From: Stichopus chloronotus
Lineage: Eukaryota; Echinodermata; Holothuroidea; Aspidochirotida; Stichopodidae
Reading direction: 5' to 3'
NCBI GenBank assembly: GCA_021234535.1
Contig: CM037839.1
Coordinates: forward strand, 12,711,419 to 12,775,418
Length of the DNA: 64,000 nucleotides
The notes beneath the pieces are model-generated. The model did no database searches. It was not told the origin of the DNA and was given only the letters and a program-made list of their open reading frames with translations. The position numbers and the translations under genes were made by a program. Below are positions 24,401-34,899 of this stretch, piece after piece (the stretch's first letter is position 1; each line of letters starts with the position of its first letter).

Positions 24401-27400
24401 GGCAGTTCCATCTTGGGCATTGAGCTGAGGAGCAGGGATTGCAAGAAATAAATCAGAGTAGAACATATACATATGCACAATTGTCTTTGTATCATTACTC
24501 TGCGCATTTAGTACTGAATATAACAAAACGCAATATCATACAGTTGATTAATCAGAGAAGGGTGATTAAATAAATAGTGTTTCGGCTTTCCTCTCAGTCA
24601 TTACAAGGTGTGATGGTCGAAACTTTGTCTAACTACATAGATCATCGCATTTTCGGGCTTATTTTCAGGATGCACATGGCAGTGCGTGAAGCTTGACGCA
24701 TGTACCATATGTTACAGTACTGTCTCCATTTATTCTTTCGAACTACGCTTATTGTAAGTCGACTATGCAGCTGGGAAATAACCTTGCAACTTTGCAGTAA
24801 CATGCTGGGCAGGTATTATTTACTGACAAACCAATTCTCTTGTGATATGTGTACTGTACTATGGCGGTATCTATTGACCTGGACGCCAACTCTATTGTTC
24901 TTCTTATTGACCCAGACATACCTTCGGTACTAACTGAGAACTAAAAACTCTGTAATTGTAACGATAGCCTTAAACCATGGATGCAACACTAATGGGAAGC
25001 AAGTTGAAGTTGGCAAGCTTATTCTGATGGTACGACTTCTAGAATACCCTAATTGTGCTGTAACTTTCTAACTTATTTTCTAGTCCAGCTGAATAGGTGA
25101 AGATTTGAGACAATTGCTCCAGAAACTTCTCACAGACCTGCCGACCTTTCTCACAAAAAGAAACTGTAAGGAGATTAGCATTTTTCAGAGCCAAAAAATC
25201 AGGAAATTAGAAAAAAAAGGGAAATTGTTAAGTTTTGACCTGAAACAGTGCCATAGAGAGAATCATCACCCACATGCAAAGGGCAAGATGCCCTTGTAGG
25301 CCTATTTCCACATGCATTGCAGCTACACATATATGCCCTTCAGTGTGCACTGACCCTCATAAACTAACAACCAACTTACAAACCAATCTGATAAATCAGT
25401 AGTAATCTACTGTTTGACAGTTGAAAATTTTGTAACCATCTGATTTTCAGTGCACTAAATCTTTTTTTTCGGCCAATTGCTCCAATAAGCAGTTGCACTT
25501 ACTGTTTTGGCTATTTTCAGAAATGTTGCAAATTTATAGACTTAAAACACTGGGCTATCAGAATATGAAACTGGGAGGGCGGAAGATGTGGACAAAAGCC
25601 AGAAGTCTCCCATTAAACCTGGAAGAGTTGACAGGTCTGTTTCTCCTGTTCTTGGTCCGCACGAAACTTCTGTCCTCAGATAGTGCAGTAGCCCAAGTAG
25701 TGAGGCTTGAGCCAATTGACTCAGAATTCGAAGCCGTCTTTAATGTATGCCACTGATCTCTTTATTAATATACAGAGCAATCGGTGGGCTAAATTTGCCT
25801 CTTCTCTCTTGCACCATTGTCCCCATTTACCATTTACACTATCATCTAGGTCTGGGTGAAGAGTGCTTGATACTATGTTATTCAACAGGTGTCTGGGTCA
25901 ATAGTCACAATGGTGTACAGCCTTGTGTCTATTGACCCGGACGCCGGTTGAATAGCGCAGTATCAAACAATGTTCACCCGGAATCAAATGATATAATACA
26001 TAGTGTAACTGTGGACAGCGGCGCAAGACAGAAGAGCCAAATTTAGCCCATCGAGCGCTCTGTGCATTAGTAAAGAGATCGGTGGGTAGCCTATATTAAA
26101 GACCGCTTCAAATTCTGAGTCAATTGGCTCAAGTCTCACTTCTTACGTCGCCATCTGGGGCAATTGTTGCAAATCTCTATCTATGGAGCCAAACTTGTAA
26201 ATTAGAAGTCACGACCCAATTATGGTATGGTATTCTAGAACTTATTCGTACCATCCAGATAAGCTTGCCAACTTCATTTTGTTTCCCATTAGTGTTGCAT
26301 CCATAGTTTAGGCTATCGTTAAACTAATTAAAAATTTTTTAATTCTCAAGTAGTACCAAAGTTAAGTCCGCGTCAATAACAAGAAGAGCCTAAATAACAG
26401 ATTTGGCATCCGGGTCAATAGACACCACCGGTGTACACGGTGGGGCCTATTGACGCGGACACCAGCTCTATTATTCTAGCTTTTCCTGTTATTGACCTGG
26501 ACGTAACTTGTAATTTAGGCAAAGCGCCTCCACTTTGTCCGGATCAATAACTGAACACTTAAGACAATTGACCCGGACACCGGTTACTGTATATTACTCA
26601 ACCTTCTCCTCTTATTCACCCGGACGTAACTTGTAATTTAGGACTAGTGCCCTACTGCGTCCGTCTTCGTAATTGACAATATGGTACAATTGGCCCGGAC
26701 ACCGGCTCCATTACTGGAGCTTCCCCTGTTATTGGCCCGGATGTAACTTCTAATTTACTGGGCCGGAATGTGAACCCTCTCCATGTAGCCCTTAAAAATT
26801 TTGTTTGGGTTGATTTCCACCCTGTAATGAGAGTAATGCAGTGAATCCTTTGTTAAATGTATTTGGTAGTGATGGAGTTGGAGATTATGCTGTGAAAAAG
26901 TTTTGAAAGTGGCTGAAATTGGCACCACCTGAGCCGATTGTCAGACTTTAGAAAGACAGCGGATCTGTGCTTTTCGTCTTCGAATCCCCAAAATGTTTAC
27001 AAACGAACTTCACGTAAGAGTATTTAAACTTCTCATAAAAGAGTACTGGATTTTTCGGAGATTTTTTTCAGTCTCTCATTAGCAGCTTTCACAGTTCTAC
27101 AATCTCCTATAACAAATACTGCAGTGTTTTCTTTGGAGTATTCTTTGAATGCTTGCTTCAGACCTTCAAACGAGGTAAATTCAGCTCCCAGTCCCAGCTC
27201 CATTTCCACATTCTTATGACATTCAACAGGCTGGTTTTAATCAGGCCTTTGTTGCTTGATTTGTGATCTCCATGGTGTTCCCGCGGCTTTCACTGATCGG
27301 TTGATACCAACATCTATGTCCGGGTGAATAAGCGTTTGATACTTGGGAATAGAGCCGGCGTACGGGTCAATAGACACAATGGGTGTACACTAGCTAAATA

Positions 27401-30014
27401 TTTCGTGCAACTAGGCCTAGTTAAAACTGACGAAGTTCATCAAACAGTAACATAAAGCATGTATCAAGGCTGACCAGGGCTAGCCTAAGCAGGAGTTACT
27501 TAATCCACAAAAGAACCCACAGGCCTCATACATGAATTACAGGTAACAAATTACTACTGCAGATACCAACGGCAGTCGAGACGGAGACACGAATTAGGCC
27601 TAAATAATATTACCTGCCATCTAGCCTAGGATACGCCCGTGAGCTGTCAATGTGTCATTTACTGAGAGTCGCTTTCGTGTAGTGTAACTGTCCCTTGATG
27701 TTGTTAGCAGTCGCATAAGAAACTTGCTAGTGTAGCTACCTGAGAGGATATGGACGGGATGCGCAGCTCTTGTTACCAAGGAACTGTTTTCTGTATATGT
27801 ACTGTACTTACATTGTGTGTATTCCATCAGGTATGTAATCAGGGAGTTGCTATTAACTCCCTGGTGCAATTGCATCTCCCTGATTTCATGGCCACATACG
27901 CCGCTGTATGGGCAGCTTCGGGGACAAGACGGAGACAAAGTAGGCCTACCAATTGTACTAAAAAAAATTAGTTTGTACTTAAAAACAAATAAAAACGGAA
28001 GAAACATTTTTAAATGTTAAATGCAACAAAGTCTTACTTCATATTTAATTTACGTTTATACAAGTAAATGACAAGAAAAATGTTTTTTTATAAAACAATT
28101 CAAATTAAATTTGATACATTCTAACTTTTTTAAATTTAAAGAAGTTTGTATAGTTGCCAAAATAAGTTTAGGTTTCCCCAGAATACTTTATAGGTACTGT
28201 TATTACATCCTCTATATTATCCTGCTCTTATATTCCAAGCCTGCCCTGATTGAGGTGCCTACCCAGCTAGTAGCTGAATATCTGCATGGACCCAATGATC
28301 TGGGTTTTAACTGGGCAAAATAGTGCCCATAGGCCTATGTACCACATGAGTCCCAGATGGATGTCGTGGGCTGCATAGGCTACGTTCGCATCATATATGG
28401 GTATGTTCTTCATCTGAGTTTAGTGGGCAATTTAATTCCAGTCCTACATTTAAATTAAAATTTTTTTTTCATATGTCAGACGATATATTGCAAACCGCAT
28501 AGGTAATACGACAATGGTAAAACGTAGTAATCTGATTTTTGTGACGCGGTTTCGCACACATAAACTCTATTATCACAACTGTTAGAAAATAAAAACTCCA
28601 CATATTCAGTCACAGTCTTAATTGGGAGCCTTAAAGGGAGAGAAGAGGTAAGGAATATATAAATTTGATAACAAGAGTGTTTCTTGCATGGTGTGTCAAG
28701 GGCTCCGTTTTGGGACGTGACTATCTAAGCGGATCGCGACCATGGGTTCGCGCGGAGCGTACCACGGGAAATTTTTTGACAGATGTACCCCCCAGATTGT
28801 CGGAAATTGTATTTCCCAGAAACAATTACGATAAAAAATGGGTCATTCATTGTAATGTTTCAGGGTTTTAAATGTTTCATGAAAAATAGTAATTAAAAAA
28901 ATACAAGAATAAGACTAATGATAAATTTATCAAATACAAACATCATAATGAGCCGATAAAAAACAAGAAATTAGTCCAGAGGATGCGAATTAGAGGATGC
29001 AAAGTCCGAATACTCATCTTTGATTCCTTACCATTTTGATTGTGGATGAATTAACGCAGGGGAAATTTGTCTTTCTTCGACAAGCGTTCAGAGAGAAACT
29101 AGGTACTGTTGAATCAACAATCCCATACCAACCCAAACCTGCCCCCAGGACCACCATTTAATGTCCTCATACAAGAGAAGAGAGTGCATCCAGCTCCTGT
29201 CTTCATTCAGTCTTTCAAACACAGCTGGGAGGGGTGGAGGACCTGAACAGCTCAGCATCCTATTAATTAGCTGTACCGAGCGGACAGAAGAGGACGAGAT
29301 TTGAATCGGACAATAGGAGCCCAAATTGAAATCACAAATTCCGGCTCCACAATATAAGCATGGCTTTACTGTCCCCAGAAAATTTCCATCAGGATTTGAT
29401 TCGGTGACGTAGTGATTGCAAGACAGGCACTCTAACCACCAGGCAAACGATCCACCCTGTGCCAATGGGAGGGGGGAAAGGGGGCAAGCTGCTCTCTGGA
29501 AATTTTGAGAAATTTGCGCAAATAATTTTTTTTTCCATTTTCCCAATTTTTACCAGGAAAAGAAATTGTGAGACATTAAGATGCATGATTATTATTCTAA
29601 GAACAATTTTCCCCAAATTTCGTGTGTCACTGACCGTCATGCCTGAGTCGAGAAAGTGAGGCTCTGGTGCTATTATGATCAGTGCATTAAGTGCAGTGGG
29701 ACGTTATAGTTAAGTGAGTGGAAAAGCAAAGCAACTCAGAACACTACAGGTCTTGGAAAATGTCTTCGATAACAAGCGTCAACAGAAATACTAGTTCAAC
29801 ATCATTCAGTTTACTCCGAAGTAATCTACAGCCATGACGAAATTAGAATCTGAATTAGACATACTCAGATAAGGTCTACAAATATCTATTTCACCAGCGG
29901 TGCAAAGCAATAAAAAAAGAAAACTAAAATCATTACTATAAAAAAGGAAATACCTGGAGATGTATTCAGTTCAAATCTAGCATCAAATATGGCACCATCT
30001 TGCATCCAGTCCAT
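13663..30014 (-). CDS. C2H2 zinc-finger protein gene A (five coding exons, spliced)
   Basis: Predicted nuclear, probably DNA-binding protein of the poly-C2H2 zinc-finger class. Coding exons on the minus strand are 30014-29954, 22644-22561, 21530-21447, 19787-19716 and 15482-13663. They sum to 2121 bases (706 codons plus stop) and every junction is phase 1 with GT-AG ends. Exons 2 to 4 are short and acidic; exon 5 carries a Gln/Asp/Glu-rich leader and about 17 C2H2 fingers joined by TGEKP-type linkers. No KRAB, SCAN, BTB or ZAD domain is seen. The exon plan is repeated on the opposite strand by gene B, which supports the model independently. DNA target and regulation are unknown. Exons 2 to 5 are well supported; exon 1 rests on splice phase and a good start context. 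Confidence 0.82.
15740..16050 (+). repeat. dispersed repeat family B, copy in gene A intron 4
   Basis: It shares GTTACGAAAA, CATATGAAGTAGTA-like, ACTCACTCATTAA and GTGACACATGAGGATCCTC blocks with the copies at 12640-12900, 47040-47390 and, inverted, 20946-21270. It passes directly into the tandem family at 16040. No open frame is conserved between copies. Confidence 0.6.
16040..16690 (+). repeat. degenerate tandem repeat, family C, in gene A intron 4
   Basis: About four diverged units share 'gttgacctaaaatgacctcc', 'TACACCTACC' and 'ATTCTTGAGATATTGTGTTTAC' type phrases. A 17-base block ACACCTACCTACCACCG recurs at about 16170 and 16347. The units are related to 23150-23890 and 30710-31165. Confidence 0.5.
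16700..19700. other. gene A intron 4, remainder
   Basis: Non-coding. A-rich runs occur at about 18165-18182 and 18656-18680. Short open frames have no recognisable domain and no paralogous match in gene B. Confidence 0.4.
19716..19787 (-). CDS. gene A coding exon 4 (72-bp IKIEEP exon)
   Basis: This 72-bp phase 1-1 exon lies between an atgcag acceptor and a gtattg donor. It encodes DEIIIKIEEPVEDVQMEE and a Thr-rich end. Gene B 57168-57254 encodes the nearly identical start DEIIIKIEEPMEVVPMED, with a later in-frame insertion that makes that exon 15 bases longer. IKIE is a psi-K-x-E core followed by acidic residues. Confidence 0.85.
20639..20945 (-). mobile_element. TTAA-flanked MITE, copy 2 (gene A intron 3)
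   Basis: A 307-bp element flanked by TTAA at 20635-20638 and 20946-20949. It has AGGGAAATAGGG ends and lies in inverse orientation to copy 1. It sits directly against the dispersed family B repeat that starts at 20946. Confidence 0.78.
20946..21270 (-). repeat. dispersed repeat family B, inverted copy
   Basis: The complement of the family seen at 15740-16050. Landmarks are 'GTGTCACACATGGATGATCATAAATG', 'AATTTGTGACTGGACAC' and 'AGTTTTCATAACTATTGGATG'. Confidence 0.55.
21300..21361 (+). repeat. 31-bp tandem duplication
   Basis: Two adjacent 31-base units begin AAACATTTGAATCAGTACAG and differ at one or two positions near their ends. They lie 86 bases beyond the gene A exon 3 donor side (intron 3). 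Confidence 0.8.
21447..21530 (-). CDS. gene A coding exon 3 (84-bp acidic IKTE exon)
   Basis: This exon has the same 84-bp length and phase as exon 2, with a tttcag acceptor and a gtaaat donor. It encodes EDIAVVIKTEYFEDDWEEDG followed by a Pro/Ser-rich end. It closely matches gene B 46734-46817, including the DWEED/GWEED core and the PSPxS end. IKTE fits the psi-K-x-E consensus. Preservation of the frame against its inverted paralogue indicates coding use. Confidence 0.82.
21531..22560. other. gene A intron 2
   Basis: About 1.03 kb between two homologous 84-bp exons. No repeat family was recognised. The short spacing fits origin of exons 2 and 3 by tandem exon duplication. Confidence 0.5.
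22561..22644 (-). CDS. gene A coding exon 2 (84-bp acidic IKEE exon)
   Basis: This 84-bp phase 1-1 exon lies between a tttcag acceptor and a gtaatt donor. It encodes about 28 residues beginning EDSGVAIKEEYFED and continuing with acidic residues. It is similar to exon 3 of the same gene and to both short exons of gene B at 45872-45955 and 46734-46817, which points to exon duplication before the genes separated. IKEE fits the psi-K-x-E SUMO-attachment consensus with acidic residues just downstream; modification itself is inference. Confidence 0.8.
23150..23890 (+). repeat. tandem repeat, about 144-bp period, with nuclear-receptor-type motifs (gene A intron 1)
   Basis: About five units share AAGGTTACCCTTCTGG, 'TGTTTACAAG', 'AAATGACCTTTGACCTCC' and 'ACAACAGGG'. 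Successive TGACCTTTGACCT motifs start at 23501, 23645 (last two bases TT) and 23788, that is 144 and 143 bases apart. Related units occur at 10520, 16040 and 30710. Confidence 0.7.
24848..26440. repeat. large foldback (inverted repeat) element
   Basis: Two arms meet near 25918. Left-arm blocks 25655-25915 and 24848-25120 match, in inverse, 25921-26160 and 26140-26440. Shared phrases include GAGCCAATTGACTCAGAATT, AACGATAGCCT, AAGCTTGCCAACTTC (inverse in the left arm) and TATTGACCCGGACGCC. About 530 bases of the left arm (25125-25655) have no partner. No transposase is encoded. It lies in gene A intron 1. Confidence 0.7.
26395..26765 (+). repeat. tandem array with TTGACCCGGACACCGG motif, about 120-bp period
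   Basis: Three units each contain a 'GACxCGGACACCxGCTC/GTTACT' block, then 'CCTGTTATTGACCTGGACGTAA' or similar, then 'CTTGTAATTTAGG'. The array abuts the foldback and shares its terminal motif. It begins at a small palindrome, CACCGGTGTACACGGTG. Confidence 0.65.
27310..27395 (+). repeat. isolated end copy of the foldback family
   Basis: GTCCGGGTGAATAAGCGTTTGATAC, an ~87-base block ending GGGTCAATAGACACAATGG and GTGTACAC, matches the inner ends of the foldback arms near 25850-25920. Confidence 0.6.
27840..27863. mobile_element. second CAGGGAGTT micro-hairpin
   Basis: Nine-base inverted arms, CAGGGAGTT and its complement, enclose GCTATT. The first 14 bases are identical to the micro-element at 5812. 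No clear target duplication surrounds it, so it may be a decayed relative. Confidence 0.4.
28020..29240. other. gene A intron 1, AT-rich stretch
   Basis: No gene or named repeat is seen. Poly-T and poly-A runs are frequent around 28085-28140 and 28455-28470. Confidence 0.35.
29250..29465 (-). repeat. tRNA-derived SINE-like sequence
   Basis: On the minus strand, GTTTGCCTGGTGGTTAGAG resembles a tRNA D-arm/A box. About 45 bases later, CCGAATCAAATCCTGATGG resembles a B box. The intervening CTGTCTTGCAATCACTACGTC mimics anticodon-arm and variable sequence. Over 100 further bases have no tRNA fold, as expected for a SINE body. It lies just inside intron 1 of gene A. Confidence 0.5.
29954..30014 (-). 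CDS. gene A coding exon 1 (start codon)
   Basis: The first 61 coding bases start at an ATG with A at -3 and G at +4, a favourable animal context. They encode MDWMQDGAIFDARF and six more residues, then end in CCAG followed by a gtatttcc donor. The exon closes in phase 1, exactly what the acceptor of exon 2 needs. No counterpart was recognised upstream of gene B, so this exon is the weakest part of the model. The 5' UTR and promoter were not located. Confidence 0.55.
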
Positions 30015-30709
30015 TTTGAAAATAAAAAAAAATACAAAGGGTCATTCATCATGATGAAAACCAGTCATCAGATCCATCATATCACAATTTTGCAATTAGA
30101 TATAAGATAGTGGTCTACGCCGGAAGGGGATGGTGGGGGGCACTGCATTGCTCAACTAACTTATCCAACTTAATAAAAAATTGAATGAATTAAAACAAAT
30201 TGTTGTTCATGACGGCGAGGATCAGTCCGTCCGCAAATCTCACTTAATACCATGCTAACTGCAACATTAAATTTGTAATTGAAAACAGTGATGTCGCTGT
30301 AAAGGTTGCGACGTGCCATTTTAGGAGATCTGAGTGGTTTGTTACACCAACCTTTTTTACGCTGTGCGCCAACCGAACTGATAGTGGACGCTCTGCTTAG
30401 ATGGTCTCAAGGATGAATTTAACCCCGTTACACACCCAAACTTCGCAGCTCTAAGATTTACCCCTCTCTTTGCTATTTGCCCTGCAGTACTGTGGACCCG
30501 AAATTCGGGATAAAATAAAAAATATATAAAAATAAAATGATCTGGGAAGTCTCCCAGATAAATCTTACTACTCACTCAATTAGGAACCTCGTAGATTGCC
30601 CAGCATGGGCGGTATAAATTCGGACTATGCACCTCACCCTAATTGACCAAAACATGTTTTTGATGCATTGTGGTTTCGATGATTCCATTATGAGGATTCT
30701 TCTCTGAAT

Positions 30710-31165
30710 CCGAAATATTTTATGGTTTAAACCTCAAAATGACTCCAAATGACCGTTGACTCCGCCAAAAAAAACAACAAAAAAACCAACAAAAACAAAG
30801 GGTCTTTGTTATTAATGTGGTACACCTACCTACCTACCAAATATTACATTTGTCCATCATTGGGGTATCATCTTTTCAAAGTTTTCAGAATTTGAACCCT
30901 GTTGATCCCAAATGACCTTGACCGCCACCAAAATCAAACCTTTCTTGTAAATAAAATGGTACACCCATATACTAAATATGGTATTTGTCTAAGCCTTCTT
31001 TCATGTTTACGCAGTTTGACTCCTGTTGACCCCAAATGACCTTTAGACTCCATCAAATCGAAAGCAATATTGTACTTAATGCAGTACACCAACATACCAA
31101 ATATGAGATTGGTCAAAGCATCCCTTCTTGAGATATCGTGTTTACAAGGTAGGCATCACAAACAT
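30710..31165 (+). repeat. tandem repeat family C, 5' flank of gene A
   Basis: Three to four diverged units of about 123-138 bases share 'CCCAAATGACCTT', 'GTACACC', 'CCAAATATGAGATTGGTC' and 'TTGAGATATCGTGTTTACAAG'. It begins about 700 bases upstream of the gene A start codon. One unit has TGACCTTGACC at about 30913. Confidence 0.6.
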
Positions 31166-31752
31166 GCATGGTTACAAAGGTTACGAGTACCATTGAAACA
31201 CCAAAACACCAGCCTATGTCAAATGATGATACTTTGGTTGAGTTTTAATACGAGGATTATACTGAATTATAAATCCTCATTCATTTTCTTGGAGAATTTG
31301 GCAAACATTTGGGGTGATCCCCCTTCCACTTATCGGAAGATGAGTTCAGGAAAATCGATATCGTGAGAGATGAAAACTAGATGACAAACCGAATGTCTTC
31401 TTGCAGTGTTGTCAAACATTATCGACGGGAAACGTTGGGTTCACGTTAAAATAATGACTAAGACAACTCTGCCATAAACAGTAATAATGACGACAGAACA
31501 TGTTCATGAGTTTATTATGACAGTATTAATGGTAATTATGCAACTACTTAAATTCCTTACCTTCTATGGTTGGCAAAATGCCTTCTTCATGTGCAGGTAC
31601 GTATAAGGAGCACGTGTTAGTTTATTATGATGTTGTTAAAAGTGGGGGCGCAAACATACTTCTTCCTGTTCACAGAAGTGGATCATCCCTCAACCTGTTC
31701 CTACGGCCTATGTATATCTGTTGAAAGTGGAAGCAAAGTCAGTGAACTTTAA

Positions 31753-34700
31753 GGGAAGGAAATAAGACGTTTAAAATATACCAACATGGCGTACAAAGCG
31801 AAAAGCTTTAATCATTGTTAAACTATTCTGTCTCATCCACAGACACCTACTTTCGTTCGTTCGTTCGCTCGTTCGTTTATTTTTCTCTTTTTTGATTCAC
31901 AGTATAATGAATGTAATAAAATAACAATACTGAAAAAAAGTGAATGAAGAATCTGAAAAAAGCTTAGCTTGTACAAGCCAGATCCACCATATATAAATAC
32001 AAGAAGAGGAAAAACAGGAAAAACTCTAAGGTCCCCTCCCCACAACCCTATTTCGATACCCCCATCCCACCACCCCATTCCCAACACCTCAACCCCACCA
32101 ATCCCAACCCCACCATCCCATCTTTATGCGAATAACAATAAGAAAAAGCTATACAGTACAGGAGAGAACGAAAATATTACGTCTTGCTTTTGCATAAAAG
32201 AAGTTCCATGAGGTGATTAACAAATGAAGACAGCGTAGGTAAAGTTCTGAGTTGAACTTCGGGGGAATTCCAAAGAGTCGGCCAGGAGAACCGTACTGTT
32301 CTTTTACTTAAAGCTAAACGAGAATAGGCAATGTTGACAGAGGAAGCGTTACGAGTAGGATAATTATGGTAATGATTATTAAGATTAAAAACGGAGTCAA
32401 AGACAGGCGGTAATAACCCCTTAAAGTATTTATACACAAATGTGCCTAACTGGAAATGGTAAACATCATAGATTGTCAAATTCGTAAATTACTAAAAATA
32501 GGTGCTGTATTATCATAGTAATTAGTGTGAGTAATTGATCTTATAGCCTTTTTTGTAGTAAAAATAACCTGTCCAGATATACATTATGAGTGTTTCCCCA
32601 AAGGATATTACAATACGAGAGTTGAGGGTAAACAAGTGTATAATATAGGGATAGTAAAACCTGTCTGGGAACATGATGTCTTATCTTGTATAGAATACCA
32701 ATGTTCTTAGAAGTCTTTTTACATACATTATCAATGTGGAAATTCCAATTAAATGTGGATCAATAAGGATTCCCAAAAATTTAACACAGGTTACTTCATT
32801 TACAATTGAATTATTAAAATTAAGTCGTAAATCAGGTTTAACAGATTGTTTGGTATGGAAAATGGCAAAGTTGGTTTTGTTAACATTAAGAGATAACTTG
32901 TTTGCATGAAACCAATTGCAGATTATGCGAAGTTCATTATTTATAATATATTCATTACCTTTCAGATCGTTATGTCGAAAAAGAATACTAGTGTCGTCCC
33001 CAAAGAGACAAAATTTTAACTTATTTGAGCGAATAGGAAGATCACTAATGTAAATAAGAAATAACAGAGGTCCTAGAATGGATCCTTGAGGAACACCACA
33101 TGAAGTGTTAAGGAAGGGTGAGATGTTTCACCTATTGCAACACATTGCTTACAATTCGAAACGGTAATTTTTAAATAGGTCGTGAGCTATTCCTCTAATA
33201 CCATAGTGATGTAATTTACTTAACAATGTATTATGATTTACAGTGTCGAAGGCTTTAGAGAGATCTAAAAAAAATACCAACTGTCGACTGATTTAAGTTA
33301 AATTCATTATTGATAAAATCTACAACACAACACCTGCCATACAAGTGGAATAATTTTGTCGAAATCCAAATTGATTAGAACATAGGATTTTGTTTTAATT
33401 AAGAAATGCGACAGATCTAGAATAAATAAGTTTTCCAATTACTTTAGATAACGAAGTAAGTACAGAGATCGGCCTATAGTTTGCAACATCATCGAAAACC
33501 CCTGCCTTAAAAATTGGAGTGACCCTAGCTAATTTGGAGGAGTCAGGAAATTGACCACTTGCAAGTACCATGTTAAAGATGAATGATAATGGTTGTGCAA
33601 TAGTATGGGAGACAGCCTGTAATGTACTTGTTGAAATGCCATCAACTCCGACAGAAGACTTATTTTTAAGTTTTGCAATAATATTGATTATTTCAGAAGG
33701 ATTAGTGGGAGAAAGAAAAATGGAACTTATGTAAGGATCTGTTAAAAAGTTACTCGGATTAGTATTACATGTATAGGAATCCTCTCAGCTAAAGAGGGAT
33801 CGACATTTGTAAAAACATTATTGAATGCACTTGCAATAGTCTTCTCCTCACATATGACGTTGCCATTATAGATTATTTTGGGAACTTTTGGAGTGATGGG
33901 AGCTTTATTTAGCAATTTATTGATTTCTTTCCATGTTGTTTTAATATTGTTTTTACTTTTTCAAATACTTTCATGTAATGTTGCTTCTTTGCCAACCTAT
34001 ATGACACTGGTTAGATGGTTTCTGTATATTGAAAAATGTAATTTGTTCTCAGCGGTAGGATTTCTAATGAAAGCTTTATATAGTTTAATTTTCTACCGTA
34101 TAGAGTTAAGAATAGCAGGAGTCATCCAAGGAGAAGAATTACGCTTTTTCTGACACTTGTGCTTGAACAAGGGAGAGTGCTTATCATAGAAAGACAAAAA
34201 AGTATTAAGAAATCCATCGTAGGCTGTATTAACATCAGCTATAAGATATAACCACTGCCAATCAAATAGCTGAAGCTCTCTGGCTATCTGCTGTAATTTT
34301 TCTTTTATAGAAATAAGACGTATTATTGTCAGGAGTCGACGATTTAATGTGATGGATACAAAACACTGGCAGGTGGTCACTTATATCAGAAATTATGATA
34401 CCCGAAGTTAGTGAGCTATTATGATAATTACAAAAAATATTGTCGATTATCGTTGCAGAATTCTTTGTGATACGAGTTTGGGCTTTTAATTAAGGGCGAA
34501 AATGATGAAGAACATAAAATGGCAACAAATCTACTAGTATTACTATCAGTACCATATTAAAGTAAGTCAATATTAAAATCCCCCATAAGAATGCAGTTTT
34601 TATTGGTATCGTTTAAAGCATCTACCAATAAAGAAATACTATCGATGAAAACAGAAATATTGCTGGTGGGAGTACGATAGAGACTAAAGCTTAATCTCCT

Positions 34701-34895
34701 TAAACATAATGCATGTGATGAGTAACGGAAGATGCATCATTGAATTTTGGAAAATTTGGGTAAGCAAGTTATTGTTGAGCAACAAATAACTGAATTTTTA
34801 TCTGTTAGAAACTTCTTTCTTGAAAAAAGACTACTGTCTTTCCTTATTTTGAATGATTTATCATTCTGTGTCCACAAACATTGTTGCTTTGAAAG
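31753..34895 (+). mobile_element. TTAA-flanked MITE, copy 4, split by a LINE
   Basis: The left part (31753-31847) starts after TTAA with GGGAAGGAAATAAGACGTTT and matches the start of copy 1. The right part (about 34685-34895) matches the copy 1 interior from ATGAGTAACGGAAGATGCAT onward. The two halves join almost without loss at the LINE edges. The last ~50 bases with the right terminal repeat are missing. Confidence 0.68.
31848..34684 (-). mobile_element. CR1/Jockey-type LINE, 5' truncated, inserted in a MITE
   Basis: Minus-strand motifs appear in the expected order. The endonuclease parts are GDFNIDLL (about 34566-34592) and SDHLPVFCI (about 34360-34386). The reverse-transcriptase parts are GVPQGSILGPLLFLIYISD (about 33045-33100) and FGDDTSILF (about 32983-33010). 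The carboxy end is YPTRNAS...FSWPTLWNSP (about 32260-32380). Frames are broken many times. The 3' end is a short GAAC-type tandem tail at 31848-31875. The element lacks ORF1 and the start of the endonuclease, so it is dead. Confidence 0.82.
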
Positions 34896-34899
34896 CTCG

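Noticed and set aside
31566..31596. Candidate gene B exon 1: ATG followed by 28 coding bases and a GTACGT donor, ending in phase 1.
   Set aside because: Phase fits, but the ten residues have no resemblance to gene A exon 1, the site is 14 kb from the next exon, and a 31-base ATG-to-donor match is easily found by chance.
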